A DNA stretch of 64,000 nucleotides from Haberlea rhodopensis. Its lineage: Eukaryota; Streptophyta; Magnoliopsida; Lamiales; Gesneriaceae. The position numbers and the translations under genes were made by a program. Shown piece by piece: positions 10,501 through 21,368 of the stretch (the stretch's first letter is position 1; every line of letters begins with the position of its first letter). The stretch covers positions 3,844,001-3,908,000 of the forward strand of contig CAJQUN010000014.1 in the NCBI GenBank assembly GCA_907163345.1. The letters run 5' to 3'. Below the pieces are notes generated by a model, which saw nothing but the letters and a program-made list of their open reading frames with translations, searched no databases and was not told the DNA's origin.

Positions 10501-13500
10501 TGTGCATCAGTTAATTAACACAAAGTTCATACACCAATGTTGTATTTTCATGCCTCAGTGTTATATTTTCGTGCACCAAGGTTATATTTTCGGCACCAGT
10601 TACTTTTTATAATTTTCGTTCACCAGTTACTTTTTATAATTTTTGTGCACCAGTTACTTTTTCTCTGGGTCACCTTCTTCGTTGCAATATCTTGCTGTCA
10701 GGCTGTAAATTTTGAAAATGAGGCGGATACCAATGAATCACAAGTAAAAAAACCCGACATGAATCCTAATGGAAACAGCAACTAACTATGGCTCTCGGCC
10801 CATACAACGTCCTAGGCTCCGGGGAGATCATGGGCCATTACCTTCATTATTGTATGGATTTCCCTTTTTAGAGCAGCAGGCATATCGTCTGAGGATTGTC
10901 TTTCGCCTAAGCTAGCTGTATTTTAAGCTTCATGTAGATCCCTGAAGCCACGGGAATAACAACTGGTAGAGAGAAGAACGTACCAAGATGGTTGAAGAGA
11001 GATTGCTGAATGAGCTATAGGAGCAGTTGGACAGGGAAGATCTTAGATGGAAAGAGAGAAGATAATTTCAGTGATTTGATAGGTCTCGGAATTCGCTTGT
11101 GAAAGAGCTTCTACTGAAGCTTATGCGTTTGTTGATGCAAATTCGTTTGATCTATAGCACCTCTTGCTTTAGCTGCGATTTCAGATATATACACACACAC
11201 ATAAAGGTTGTGCGGCTGGTGAAAACGACAACGACGAATTGTGAAGACGTCGGCATCAGGCTGGTGAAGACGGTAGAAGTGGTGGAGGTGGAGAGGAAAG
11301 AGAGTGAGGTGAAATATTTCATGGGTTTGATAATTGTGTTATATATTAAATCATGGGTATTTAAATAAAACAAAAGTTCAAAAAGTGTACCTATATGATA
11401 AAGTTTTCACCTCCCTATACTTTGATGGAAACATTTTCTTTTCTCAAATTTATTTGCAATATGATTCTCAATATGGTACCTCTCTGTAATTCCCTCATTT
11501 TGTTAAAAAAAAATTCATGTGTTGTACTTGTCCACAACCCAGGCCATAGGTATACATACGGGCCGTGCTAAAAAACAAACGAGACCATGCCAATCAAAAA
11601 ACAAACAGGCCGTGATGACAAGACTCGCTATAGTGACAGACATGTTGAACATGATCAACACGTTTTGATATCTCTAGTCAAAACTTTGAACATGAATATG
11701 TACCAATCATAGGGAAAGCTTGTCGAGTTACTATTGAGGCCCGATATTTCCGGAGGGCAGTTTCACAACTAAAAATTTTAATTAGATAAAAACAAATTTA
11801 GACTCGGCTTTTAAAAAGTATAATGCTTTTTAAACAAAACAATGTCTATTATTTCAAATCAACTTGTTAAAAGTAATTATTCATTTATATAATAGATAGT
11901 ACTGTCATTCGACAGCTGGTGTTATGGTTCTAGTAAGAATAGAGCCGACTCTTTTTATAAAAAAAAACAGTCAAACAAAAGAGGGAGCCGACAAGAAAAA
12001 AAAACAAAAAAAAAAACAAAGTAAGGAAGAGATACGGGTGTTTATCGGGCCGGGTCAATCCGGACCCAACCCAGAACCGAACCGATTAGCCCGATTCGAA
12101 ACCGAAACCGGGATAGCCGGTTCCAACCCGCTTCGGAACCGATAAAAAATCCGTCCAGAGCGGTTCGGTGTCTTGAAATCAGTAGCACCATCGGTTCCGG
12201 TACTACCAAACCGGTTCCGATTCCAGAACCGGAACCAGAACCAGAACCAATAATTTTTGAAAAATAAATAAAAAAATTAAAGCAATTGAAATGGCTAAAA
12301 AAATGTTTGAAAATAAAAAAAAATATGAAATCATAACGAACCGGATAGGATCGATCCGATTCCTTAACTGATCGGATCGAATCCGTGTTTAACGGATCCA
12401 TAACCTACCGGTTCCAGACTGGATCGATCCAATCCGTTAAACACCTCTAGGAAGATACTTGATGATAGACAACAATGTTGAAAATTCAAATAATACCAAA
12501 ATAAGTAAAATGACACTATATGGCTAACATGATGCTTATCACATCTTTCTCGTTTGGAAAATGATAGAAAAGAGCCTTTAAATTTGCAAAAATTTCGCCC
12601 CAATCCCATTAAAAATAATTATAGTAATTTTGATAGGACTTAAATGGTCGAATCAAAAATAATTTCCAATTATCTTTCACAACCAAATAATTGATTGAGA
12701 TTCTCAATTTGTCAAATCATAAGATGTTGCCAGGCACATAAGGGTATAACATAATTTTGTTAAAATAAAACCCATAAAAAACATTCGAAAAAATTGTGGG
12801 GTACGACTGCCCCAACCGGTCCCTCCGCCCTGGCTAAGAACAACGCCGTGGGGGGTAAATCAAGCATCAAACTGACCCTTTAAAAATTGTGGGGTACGAC
12901 TGCCCCAACCGGTCCTCCGCTCTTGCTAGGAACAACGCCGTGGAGGGTAAATCAAGCATCAAACCGACCCTTTAAAAATTGCAATTACACTATTTTACTA
13001 CAGTTTACCTACAAACTGCAAAGCATTTTCATTTTAATCAACTTCTACTATGTTTTAGAGTTCGCCGCAGGCAGAATTTGATAATAAATAGTGGTTAAAT
13101 TTTATAAATTCTTCTTATATTGTATAAGAATTCAATTATTTTGAGGAGGATGGTGGCCCCATCTATCCTTTAATATTTTTTTATAAATTCATAAATAATT
13201 ATAAATATTTTTTTAATAAATAGTGGTTAAATTTTATAAATTCATAAATATTATAAATAATTTTTTATTTATAATATGCTATAAAAATTTACAAAATTTT
13301 ATTTATAATATGTTATATAAATGTACAAAATTAATTATATATAATCAAACACAAAGTATAGTTTGTACGCGATCTCCATTTACAGTAAAGAAGAACTGTA
13401 AATTTAAAAAAAAATGTCTCATAAAATATGATTTTTTTCAATATTATCAAAAATAGTCGCATAAAAATGTTTTTTAAAAAATTTAGTTTCATATAAATTA

Positions 13501-14323
13501 TTTTTTAATAAAAGTGGCACGTTTTATTAAAAACAAAAGTATGAGACTAATATTGATTAAAAATAAAAGTTTGGAAATATTTTTGATTAAAAACAATTTT
13601 CATAAGACTGTATTTAACTAGTACTGAAAAATTTGAGATTGTATTGTAAGCACTCATATTCTAAACCATTTTTGAAATTTACATTTAAAATAATCAGGCA
13701 CAAATTATATGAGCATCGGAATTATTTACTTAAATTAGTTCCATAGGGAGTTTTGGTTACCTTAATATCGTCCTCAAATGTGGTGCTCTTGAAAACAGAT
13801 ATACTATGGGTACACAAAACATATCATATGTAGGCACCGCCCTTAAACACGGCAATAACACCATCACGAGTTTCATGTGTTAGTTGAGCGATTGTTTCAT
13901 TAAACTGACATAATTAACCAGCTGACATCGCATGAAATTGTCATAATGTTTAACTGGTAATTTGTTAATTAATCAGGCAAAAAAGAAAAGAATTGAGTAA
14001 CAAACAGAACCGGAAATTCTTGCATCCGTAGAGTCTCGTTTCATGCATCAACGCACAATTTAATACGAATTTGCGAGATTGGGAGAGGGAGAGAGACAGA
14101 CCTTGCGAGTGAGGGAGATGTCAGATGAAGAGAAGCCAGTGAGGCATGTGTGAGGCGTACCCCATGTTGGCGCATCCAAAGGCAGGCACTTACATCGAGG
14201 CATTGACTTACGATCGTACGACAGCGAATCCACCCGCAGCGAAGACATCAACGGGGCCGGGGTTCCCGGCGTAGCCGGAGCCGACATAGGTGGCGTTCCA
14301 GCCTCAAAATCAGGCATTGACAT
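7582..14323 (-). CDS. NIP5;1: NIP5;1-type aquaporin, boric-acid channel
   Basis: Complete gene of four exons: 14323-14102, 8802-8383, 8291-8230 and 7786-7582. All introns are GT-AG; 909 nt give 302 residues. Exon 1 encodes the long cytosolic N terminus typical of NIP5;1 (ATPGTPAP, then RCKCLPLDAPTWG). Exons 2-4 encode the six-helix channel with pore motifs NPS (132-134) and NPV (243-245), the family hallmark that replaces NPA, and the C-terminal RSFRR. NIP5;1 proteins import boric acid at the root plasma membrane. The TPG motif near residues 18-20 corresponds to the region linked to polar localisation in Arabidopsis. Filter residues appear to be Ala112 (H2), Ile (H5), Ala240 (LE1) and Arg246. 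Intron 1 is 5.3 kb and contains repeats; intron 3 contains a hAT MITE. No frameshifts were seen. Confidence 0.93.
7815..8160. mobile_element. hAT-type MITE inside intron 3 of the NIP gene
   Basis: The element spans 7823-8152 and is flanked by perfect 8-bp duplications ATAACGAC (7815-7822 and 8153-8160). Termini CATGGTTC and AAACTATG are imperfect inverted repeats beginning with CA, as in hAT elements. The interior is full of CGTTCC/GGAACG words in both orientations. No coding capacity. Confidence 0.85.
10190..10670. repeat. degenerate minisatellite built on TGATGCACGAAAATTGAAAAT
   Basis: From 10190 to about 10460, units of about 22-28 bp read (A)ACTGATGCACGAAAATTGAAAATCAGT with variation. 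From about 10490 to 10670 related words appear mainly in the opposite sense (CACCAGTTACTTTTTATAATTTT, GTGCACCA). The two halves form a loose inverted arrangement. ORFs through it are artefacts. Confidence 0.65.
12025..12457. mobile_element. hAT-type MITE with near-perfect 8-bp duplication
   Basis: The element spans 12033-12449. It opens TACGGGTGTTTATCGG and closes CCGTTAAACACCTCTA, which are inverted repeats with few mismatches. Flanks GGAAGAGA (12025-12032) and GGAAGATA (12450-12457) differ at one base. The interior carries many CCGGTTCC/GGAACCGG words. Non-coding, inside intron 1 of the NIP gene. Confidence 0.8.
12793..12978. repeat. 93-bp tandem duplication
   Basis: Two head-to-tail copies starting ATTGTGGGGTACGACTGCCC (12793 and 12886) and ending in GACCCTTTAAAA differ at only a handful of positions, so the duplication is fairly recent. 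No coding meaning was recognised. Confidence 0.85.
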
Positions 14324-14422
14324 GCGAATTCAAGTACAAACTTCTTTATTTCTTTTCCTTTTTTTTTTTTTTTGGAATTCGGTAGTGAGAAACGGACGTA
14401 AAAAAGTTGGATGAGGACACAG

Positions 14423-14428
14423 TTACAT
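14423..14428 (-). promoter_or_regulatory. ATGTAA start-stop element, proximal copy
   Basis: The second ATGTAA on the minus strand lies 105 bp before the NIP start codon, in the same sequence context as the distal copy (TTACATGATT on the plus strand). Being closest to the coding sequence, it is the more certain of the two to lie within the mRNA. Confidence 0.6.
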
Positions 14429-14620
14429 GATTCGCAGGTTTTTATAAGGTTGTCGCTACAGGAGCTTCTGATTGGTACCCAGATCGATAATGGTATATCA
14501 CTATCCGAATCAAAGAGAAAACAGAAGCATGGATGCCAACAACAGATACTGTAAAATCTTTTTTTTTTTTTTTTTTGATGAGGAAAATAACTAATTAAAT
14601 TGGATGGAAAATGGCTTAAA

Positions 14621-14626
14621 TTACAT
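14621..14626 (-). promoter_or_regulatory. ATGTAA start-stop element, distal copy
   Basis: On the minus strand the hexamer ATGTAA sits 303 bp before the NIP start codon. A start codon directly followed by a stop is the minimum upstream ORF that, in Arabidopsis NIP5;1, causes boron-dependent ribosome stalling and mRNA decay. Its presence in the transcribed leader here is inferred, since the transcription start is not known. Confidence 0.55.
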
Positions 14627-14904
14627 GATTTGCAGATTTTTATAGATGTGCAGCTACGGAATCCGGGAAAGAACTAAGATACCCAGGTTAATAATATCTA
14701 AAGCAAATTGATTTGTGATGGAATCAAGAATAATGAGAAAGGAAATAGCTGAGCATGGGAGTGGTTGGGTTTGTTGAATCAGCTTAAACTAGCATAGTAG
14801 CATAGCAAATGGAAGCGAGATGAGTGCAGCCAAGCAAAGGAATATAAGGACGTGGAGAGGAGAGGACAGATCATGAAAATTCTTACATGCATGGACATGG
14901 GTGT

Positions 14905-14977
14905 CGATATATATATATATATATTTATATATGCAAGTATATGCACGGATACTCACACCAGATACATCTAGCCTACG

Positions 14978-15010
<33 letters not shown>
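14905..15010. repeat. (TA)n microsatellites
   Basis: TA runs at about 14909-14935 and 14980-15008 flank a short unique spacer. Similar TA runs occur near 16080, 17183, 18617, 20510, 20706, 51390, 51525 and 52390. The ORFs rich in Ile and Tyr here are translations of the repeat. Confidence 0.9.
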
Positions 15011-15012
<2 letters not shown>

Positions 15013-15043
15013 GTATATTTGTGTATATGTATGAGTGGGTTTG

Positions 15044-15180
15044 TTTGATGATGCCCTTAAGGGTAGTGCCCTTAGGAACATCGTCAGCATTCATTTGAAA
15101 TCTTTTTAAAAAAAGAAAAAAAAGATTCCAAATGGATGATGGATGATGCCCTTGAGGACATTGCCCTTAAAGTTTAAGGC
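15044..15180. repeat. inverted-repeat MITE-like segment (TTTGATGATGCCC family)
   Basis: TTTGATGATGCCCTTAAGG begins the segment; GATGATGCCCTTGAGG recurs near its end, with an internal hairpin (CATTTGAAATCTTTTT / AAAAAAGATTCCAAATG). Related sequence ending GGCATCATCAAAC lies at 60165-60290, and a looser relative at about 45645-45770 in an AGL6 intron. Boundaries are uncertain. Confidence 0.35.
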
Positions 15181-16540
15181 AGCAACAATAAAACCGTTTG
15201 AGTGTATGCACTGACACCAATACTCATGTAAGCAAAAATTTCTCAGTCTACTACGTATGAATGCTGACAAATATTAATTAATTAATTATTTAAATCAATT
15301 AAAAAGTCAATGCCCTATATATTTTAATTTACTTTTTATGGTCGTCACTATCGCCACAACATTATATTTTAATGTTTTCCAAATGATTTTCTTTGCCTAC
15401 TAATTTCGTATTTAATGCCTTTGGTCTGAGTATTGCATCAAGAATTACGTTACATGTGATCTTTTCTGTGTAAAAGGTCAAGCACGTAATAAAGCTATTA
15501 GAAGTGTTTTAGACAACGTTTTAAAATTGTTTATCTACTTTTTAAATTTAGAAAGGTAAAAAAGAGAGTATGTTTTGAGTATTTGATTTCCTTATTATGC
15601 AATTACTTTTCTAAAAAAAGGTAAGCAGATAAACGAGCCATGACATGCTTCTAGCTGTTTTAGTTAAACAATGATAATTTTATTTTGATATCATATTTTA
15701 ATACTTTTGGTTAAAAGTAAATTTATTCCAACTTTAAATAAAAGTAATATAAAATGATTTAAATAAGCAATCCATAAATGTCAAATATGCAAATTAAATA
15801 AAAATCTTTTCTTTTCCAATTTAATGTACAACAAGCAAATTCCAATTGTTTCGTACTTGGATTATTATCGTGCGTTGAGAAAAAAATATCACATTTGGTT
15901 TTTGTCAATGTTTTAAAACGATATATATATATACATATACACAGGGCGGAATCTAGGAAATATGTTGAGGGACATATTACAATTTTTGAGGGTCAAAATG
16001 CAATTTTAAGAGGCAAAATACAATTTTTTACATATATAATAAAAACGGGCTGCATATATCATATTTATTACGATATATTTATATATATATATATATATTG
16101 TATTAAAAATTTGTAAATTTAGTTTTAATAGTTCAGAAAAATATCTGACAAAATAATTCTGTAAATTCAATACGTAACGCACCAAAATAATAGATGTAAT
16201 TAATTGTTAAAAAACAAAGAGGAAAAAATCGTAATATTTGTTGTTAAAAAGGTAATGAAAAATGGCCAAGCAATGAGAAAAGAAAGGTTATATAATATGA
16301 AATAACTTCTTTTTTTTTTGAAAATATATAAAACTAAAGCTACCTTTTTCTCGAAGGAGTTCACTCCCCGACTTTTGACTAACTCCTTTGTATCACCCAA
16401 AATATTAATTACGAACGATGTGGGCGATGACGTACAAGCCGTAGATACGTAGAATCATATGGATTATAGTGATATATAAAAAAAAATCAAATCAAATGCT
16501 AGCCACCCTATTATAAATATATGTACTAGATATATATATA
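15181..16540. other. AT-rich intergenic sequence, nothing recognised
   Basis: Low-complexity AT-rich sequence with no coding frame, transposon termini or RNA gene that I can support. Confidence 0.5.
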
Positions 16541-16547
16541 GAGAGGC

Positions 16548-16985
16548 GGTTAGGATAAAACACTTGTTATTTAACTAAAAACTATAGTGATAACGAAGAC
16601 ACAATTTTATTTTTTATACAATGGCAGCGTAAAGCCCAAGATTAAGCGACATACGAATATGAGAGGTTGCATCACGTGAATGTTGATAAGTCATGCTTGT
16701 TACTGGGTACATCATGCCCAATATTCCCCCTCCCATAAATTGCTTACTAGGTGGTTCGAACACATTTCATCGCTCTGATACTAATTGTTAGGATCAAGCA
16801 TTTGTATTTTTGCTAAAAGCTATAACTAATGATAGAGGTGCAACTTTAGTTTCTTATACAGTGATTGTACAAAGCCCTATACTAAATGACAGATTATCAT
16901 AAGAGGCTGAATTATATGAGTGCCAATAAGTAAGGCTTATTATGCTATAGACGATACATATCATCTCATATATTAGCACAAAGAA
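16548..16985. repeat. diverged tandem duplication, unit about 240 bp
   Basis: A segment beginning TAGGATAAAACACTTGTTA at about 16552 is repeated in diverged form from TAGGATCAAGCATTTGTA (about 16789). Aligned landmarks are CAATGGCAGCGTAAAGCCC versus CAGTGATTGTACAAAGCCC and GAGAGGTTGCATCACGTGA versus AGAGGCTGAATTATATGAG. Non-coding. Confidence 0.5.
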
Positions 16986-17210
16986 AATTGTTTGGCACGT
17001 CATTCCTAACATAGACACGTATGAATTTATATATCTATATGTATTGTAAATATCAGTGTGATGCATTGATCAATACAAAGCATATAATAAAGAATATAGG
17101 GCCTTTTATCATTAATTAATTATTTAGACATTTCGTTTATATCCTATTAGACAAACATTGTCATTTATTTTATTAAATTACTTATATATATATATATATA
17201 TGTATATATA

Positions 17211-18205
17211 TAAAAATCTAGATGTGTCAAACGAGCCGGATGACACTAGGCCTCGACACGGTCCGTAGTGTGGGCCGTGCTAAGCCAATGGTATAGGCTT
17301 GTGGCCACTGGGTTTTTTATCTTTCAAAAAAAATCGATTGATCGGCAATGTATGTGTCGATCGATCTGTAAAGCGTAACAATCATAATTTTGACCGTTAC
17401 ATCGGCACATGCATTCGGTGAAGCATAATCATGAAAATGTTAATGTTAATCAACAAAAATAGCGCATTAATAATAGTTTATTTTCTTTGTCTGTTTCGTT
17501 ATATAATTCTAGATCATTTCCAATAAGAGAAAGTTGTGGTAGTGGTGGTAGTTATAAATGTTCTATGTGGACAATGTTAAGATAAAAACAAGATTCTACT
17601 TCGACTTCTTCAATTCCATCTTCATTTACCCTGCTTCAAATATATTTAAACCAAGTAATTAATGCTAAATTTCGGCCAATGCTTTCAATCATGACACGTG
17701 ATCTACTAACTCATCTGATATCCACAGCTCAATCGGATTCATGTTTTAATGCAGGTGGCATAGTACTTGATAAAAAAAGAAGTAGAATGAAAGCAAACAC
17801 CATGGAGGTGTTTATTTTATTAAAAGATTGGTTGGATGTCGATAACTGATTACAAGAGGTAAAATGACATGATGTATCTTCTGATGAAAATGAAGAAAGT
17901 TGAATATTTTATGTTTATATTTTGTGATTTGTTACTTTGTTATGTAAATATAAATTATAGACTATAGTTATTCAATTAATAGTCAATAAATTTGAATTTT
18001 TCACGTGTATCGTGTCAAGCTATTTCTTATTTTACTATTCTTATATTTAAATAATTTAATTATATAAATTATATTTTACAAAAAAAATTAAAAAATCACA
18101 TGTCGGGCCTAGGTGTTTTTGGTAACGGGTCGTGCTGGCATGAAGAACGACCCGTTACCTGCACAACTAAACTGCTACGATCTTTTTGACACCTTTACAT
18201 AAATC
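17211..18205 (+). mobile_element. hAT transposon relic with C-terminal transposase fragment
   Basis: The element spans 17219-18197, opening TAGATGTGTCAAA and closing TTGACACCTTTA. Flanks TAAAAATC and CATAAATC agree at six of eight positions and are plausible decayed target-site duplications. Near 17670-17850 a plus-strand frame reads like the hAT dimerisation domain (RPMLSIMTRDLL, then the STAQSDSCFNAGG block and KANTMEVFILLKDWL). Upstream transposase domains are missing and stops interrupt the frame. Confidence 0.75.
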
Positions 18206-18297
18206 TTGTAGATATAATATATTTCATTTGACAGACCGTAAAAATTAATGATGAACTATGATCAATTGATTAATCTACAAGTTGTGTTGGGGTTCAA

Positions 18298-18600
18298 CAA
18301 TTGCCTCTGTTTTGTGATCGGTCGAACATGTGGTGCTTGTGCCAGTGTGTGGTTGAAAAGATTGATGTTGCACCATTACCCTTAACTATAGTTATTGGTA
18401 AAGCGGTAAGCGCTCGATCCTACAATTGGTATCAGAGCCAAGGCAACAATTGCCTCTGCTTTGTGGTCGGTCAAACACGTGGCGCTTGTGCCAGTGTGTG
18501 ATTGAAAGATTGATGTTGTGTGGTTGAAAAGATTGATGTTGTGCCATTACCCTTAACTATAGTTATTGGTAAAGCGGTGAGCGCTCGATCCTACAAGTTG
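18298..18600. repeat. tandem duplication (about 149 bp) with a primer-site-like TGGTATCAGAGCC
   Basis: CAATTGCCTCTG...GCGCTCGATCCTACAA occurs twice (from about 18298 and 18447), the second copy with a small internal duplication. The first ends in TTGGTATCAGAGCC, the sequence of a plant retroelement tRNA-Met primer-binding site, so these may be LTR-end fragments. No recognisable polyprotein follows. Confidence 0.5.
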
Positions 18601-19289
18601 GAATCAAAATAGAAAGAATATATATATATATATATGGGGAAAATCACCTAAAATCTTCAAAGCCAAAATTTTATTAAGTTCAGTCCCAATTTCAAAAATT
18701 GTTGTTTGGACTCCCAACTGTCAAAGTTTTATTTGTTTAGACTCCCTACCTAGCCAAAATGACTAAAATACCAGTGTATTTAAAAATACACTGGCATAAC
18801 TTCTTGCTCGAATGTCCAAATGATGAACCATTTTTTGCGTTGCAAACTAGACTAATAGATGATCACAACGGTATGGTCATGCAGCCTAATTCCTCACGAG
18901 AAAAATCAGTTTATTCTACAAAGTATACTCGAATGTGCTGTCGCAGAAAAGATGAAATTGACATTGTTGAGTTTTGTCAAGAAATTCAAATTTGTTGCCA
19001 AGTATGCTTCATCCACCATCCAAAGAGTTTATTTTTGTTTAAAAATTAAATGAGCATTGTTTTAAATTTTAGCCTACCACATTTACACATCACTTGCTCA
19101 AATTTTCAAACCTTTTAAAATTAAGGGGGAGTTTTAATTTAATTCTTGAGGGCGAGAAAATTTTATTTGTCTTCCTTTTTTATTCACACAAAAAGAAAGA
19201 GAAATGTGTTGTTTTTAAAAATATGATTTCTTGTTATGTAACATTGTGCTTTAATGTTCATATTTTTATTCAAGTTTTGTGATCATCAA

Positions 19290-20090
19290 AAAGGGGAGAT
19301 TGTTTGGTTTTGAAAACCCGAATAATCTTTGTTTTGATGTTAACAAAATTTGTTATGGTGTTGCTAACATATTTCATCAAGTGTGCAGTGAATATATCAT
19401 GATTATGAGCTTGATGATTAGCAAATGGGTTGAAGTAAACTGGACCAGTAGACACAACTAGTAAACCCTGAGCGTTGCTGACTAAATCAATCATATCTCA
19501 TAGCTCGGATATCGTAACAACCTGATTCCAAAGAGGTTGGATAGCCAACTCAATTTACTACAACTCGTATGTCATGCCAGCGGACGAAACCATGTCTGCA
19601 AGAGCTTGCTGGTGCAAAGCTCAAACAGCAACGGACAGATTGTAGCAGTTGTGACATATCCGTCATAACTCTCAGCTCGCTTATCGAAACGGGATGATTC
19701 AGTATGGGTTCAAAAGTTAAGACAAAGATCTGCAAATCATCTTTAGAAGTCAAAGATTGAATCGTATGTTAAGATGGTCAAAACGATTCTGCAAGTCACG
19801 CCATGTGCAGACAAAATCAGCAAACTTACAACAGGAGCGTCGCCTCGTATTTCGAGCATAACTCTCTCATACGAACCGAAATCGAGCGATTCTGGATTCA
19901 ATGGAAAGCTAAGATAAAGGACTACAACTTTCATGTTGATCACTTTGCCCAAAAATCAACGAATCAAGAGTCATAACCAAGATATCTATATTATCCGAGA
20001 AGACTAATATATCATATTACATCATGCGTTGTCAGTTTGAGAATCGTAAGTATGCATGTGTCCGTGTTGGGATATCTATAATTCATTTGA
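19290..20090 (+). mobile_element. possible polypurine tract and LTR of a degraded retroelement
   Basis: AAAAAGGGGAGATTG at about 19288-19302 resembles a polypurine tract, followed by TGTTTGGTTTTGAAAACCC as a possible LTR start. The sequence down to about 20090 has the look of a plant LTR but has no partner copy in the window. 18650-19050 upstream shows only broken frames I could not assign. Confidence 0.3.
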
Positions 20091-20505
20091 TAAATTATTC
20101 AATCTTTTTTCAATCAAATTGTACTGATATAATTCCACACAGGGGGCCGCCCTACCCATACTAATAATTCGTTGGGATAATAAATAAAAGCGCATGCTTT
20201 TACGGCTATAAAGACATCAAAGTCAACTCCTTCAACACATCATCTCCCTTTTTCTATTCCTTTCAATTATTTAATATTAAACAAATAAATAAGATAAAAG
20301 CACTGAATGAAGCAATAATAGAGTTCGCCGAGTTTTGTAATACTATTTTTAAATGTAGCACTTTTAAGAAATAAAACGGAGGTAGGATAGGATGATAACA
20401 CATGTTATCATCATGCCACTTAACGATATTATTTTTAAGAGCAGCATCAAATAAATCATCTTTTGTATATGTAGTTCAAATATAAATTAATTAATTACAA
20501 AGTCG

Positions 20506-20543
<38 letters not shown>

Positions 20544-21080
20544 CTTTGGTTACTACTTAGATGAATAATTCTTTATTTGTGAAAAGTCTATGGGCTTAGT
20601 CCAATTGGTAAGAGATCGCCTCTATTGATGTATGTTCTTTTCTGGAGAATTGAACATGAAGTAGTCTTGTGCATATGTTTATTACCTACCAATATATGAC
20701 ATGTGTTATATATATATATATATATAACACGTATATATTTAAACCTCGGTGGTTTGATAATCATCATGTGTTCTCTAATCTTATTGGAGAATAATAATCA
20801 CTTTATACAACTGTTGCCCCCAAAACCACATTACAACATCAATCAAATTACAACCAAAACATAATTTTTTTTAATAGCATTTGTTTTCCTCTTTTTACAT
20901 GCTTTAAAATTTTAAACCAAATTTCTTTTTTGGTACCATATATAGTTTAGCATCGATTCCGCAAAAAATAATATGGATTTTTCCTATTTAAATCGATAAT
21001 CGATCGAGCTTTTATCACACTAAGTGAGGTCGGCTATATGGATCATCTGAATCCATACATAAGAAATTTACCAATGTTTT
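20091..21080. other. AT-rich intergenic sequence with TA microsatellites
   Basis: TA runs at about 20510-20540 and 20706-20726. No coding frame or element ends recognised. Confidence 0.45.
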
Positions 21081-21368
21081 ATTCTGTTGCCCGCCTAATA
21101 CAACACTACTTCTTTATCTGAGCTTAAAGAATTAACGTATCATCTAAAAACCCGAGCTTGTAGAGAGATTGGACAATTTATTATTTATTCTCTATCATCT
21201 CCCCTCACTTGTGGGCCGATTTGTTCCTTTTTTTTGGGAGACCTACCAAGTGAATATTTAATGTGGGTGTAATTGTTGTTTGTGAGTTTTGAACTCAGGA
21301 CCTTGGCTTTAGCCATATGCTCGGATACCATAAAGAATTGACGTCTCATCTAAAAGCACGAGCTTGTA

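Larger units (their letters stand above)
8803..14101 (-). other. expanded intron 1 of the NIP gene
   Basis: 5.3 kb separate exon 1 from exon 2. Contents seen: a 20-bp tandem pair (CAGCATGGCCCGTGATGCTA, about 9575-9614), the TGCAC repeat field (10190-10670), a hAT MITE (12033-12449), a 93-bp tandem pair (12793-12978), and AT-rich sequence with a short duplicated segment (GTGGTTAAATTTTATAAATTC at about 13090 and 13222). 8820-9540 and 13230-14060 hold nothing I recognise. Confidence 0.7.
14357..14762 (-). repeat. tandem duplication in the presumed NIP 5' leader
   Basis: Two related units, 14357-14533 and 14559-14762, can be aligned end to end: a poly-T run on the plus strand, GTTGGATG/ATTGGATG, TTACATGATT, CAG(G/A)TTTTTATA, a (G/A)CTAC(A/G)G block, (A/T)ACCCAG, and a terminal GCATGG. 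Read on the gene's strand, each unit carries a short ATG-initiated ORF (14756-14724, 10 codons; 14530-14510, 6 codons) followed by an ATGTAA. Confidence 0.65.

Noticed and set aside
12042..12401. Minus-strand frame of 119 codons with Gly-Ser-Gly repeats
   Set aside because: It lies wholly within the hAT MITE; the GSGSGSG run comes from GGTTCC-type repeats.
14789..15098. Frames rich in Ile and Tyr on both strands
   Set aside because: They are translations of TA microsatellites.
20585..20660. Possible tRNA-like A box (TTAGTCCAATTGGTAAGAG)
   Set aside because: No convincing B box at the right distance and no cloverleaf could be drawn, so it is not called as a tRNA or SINE.
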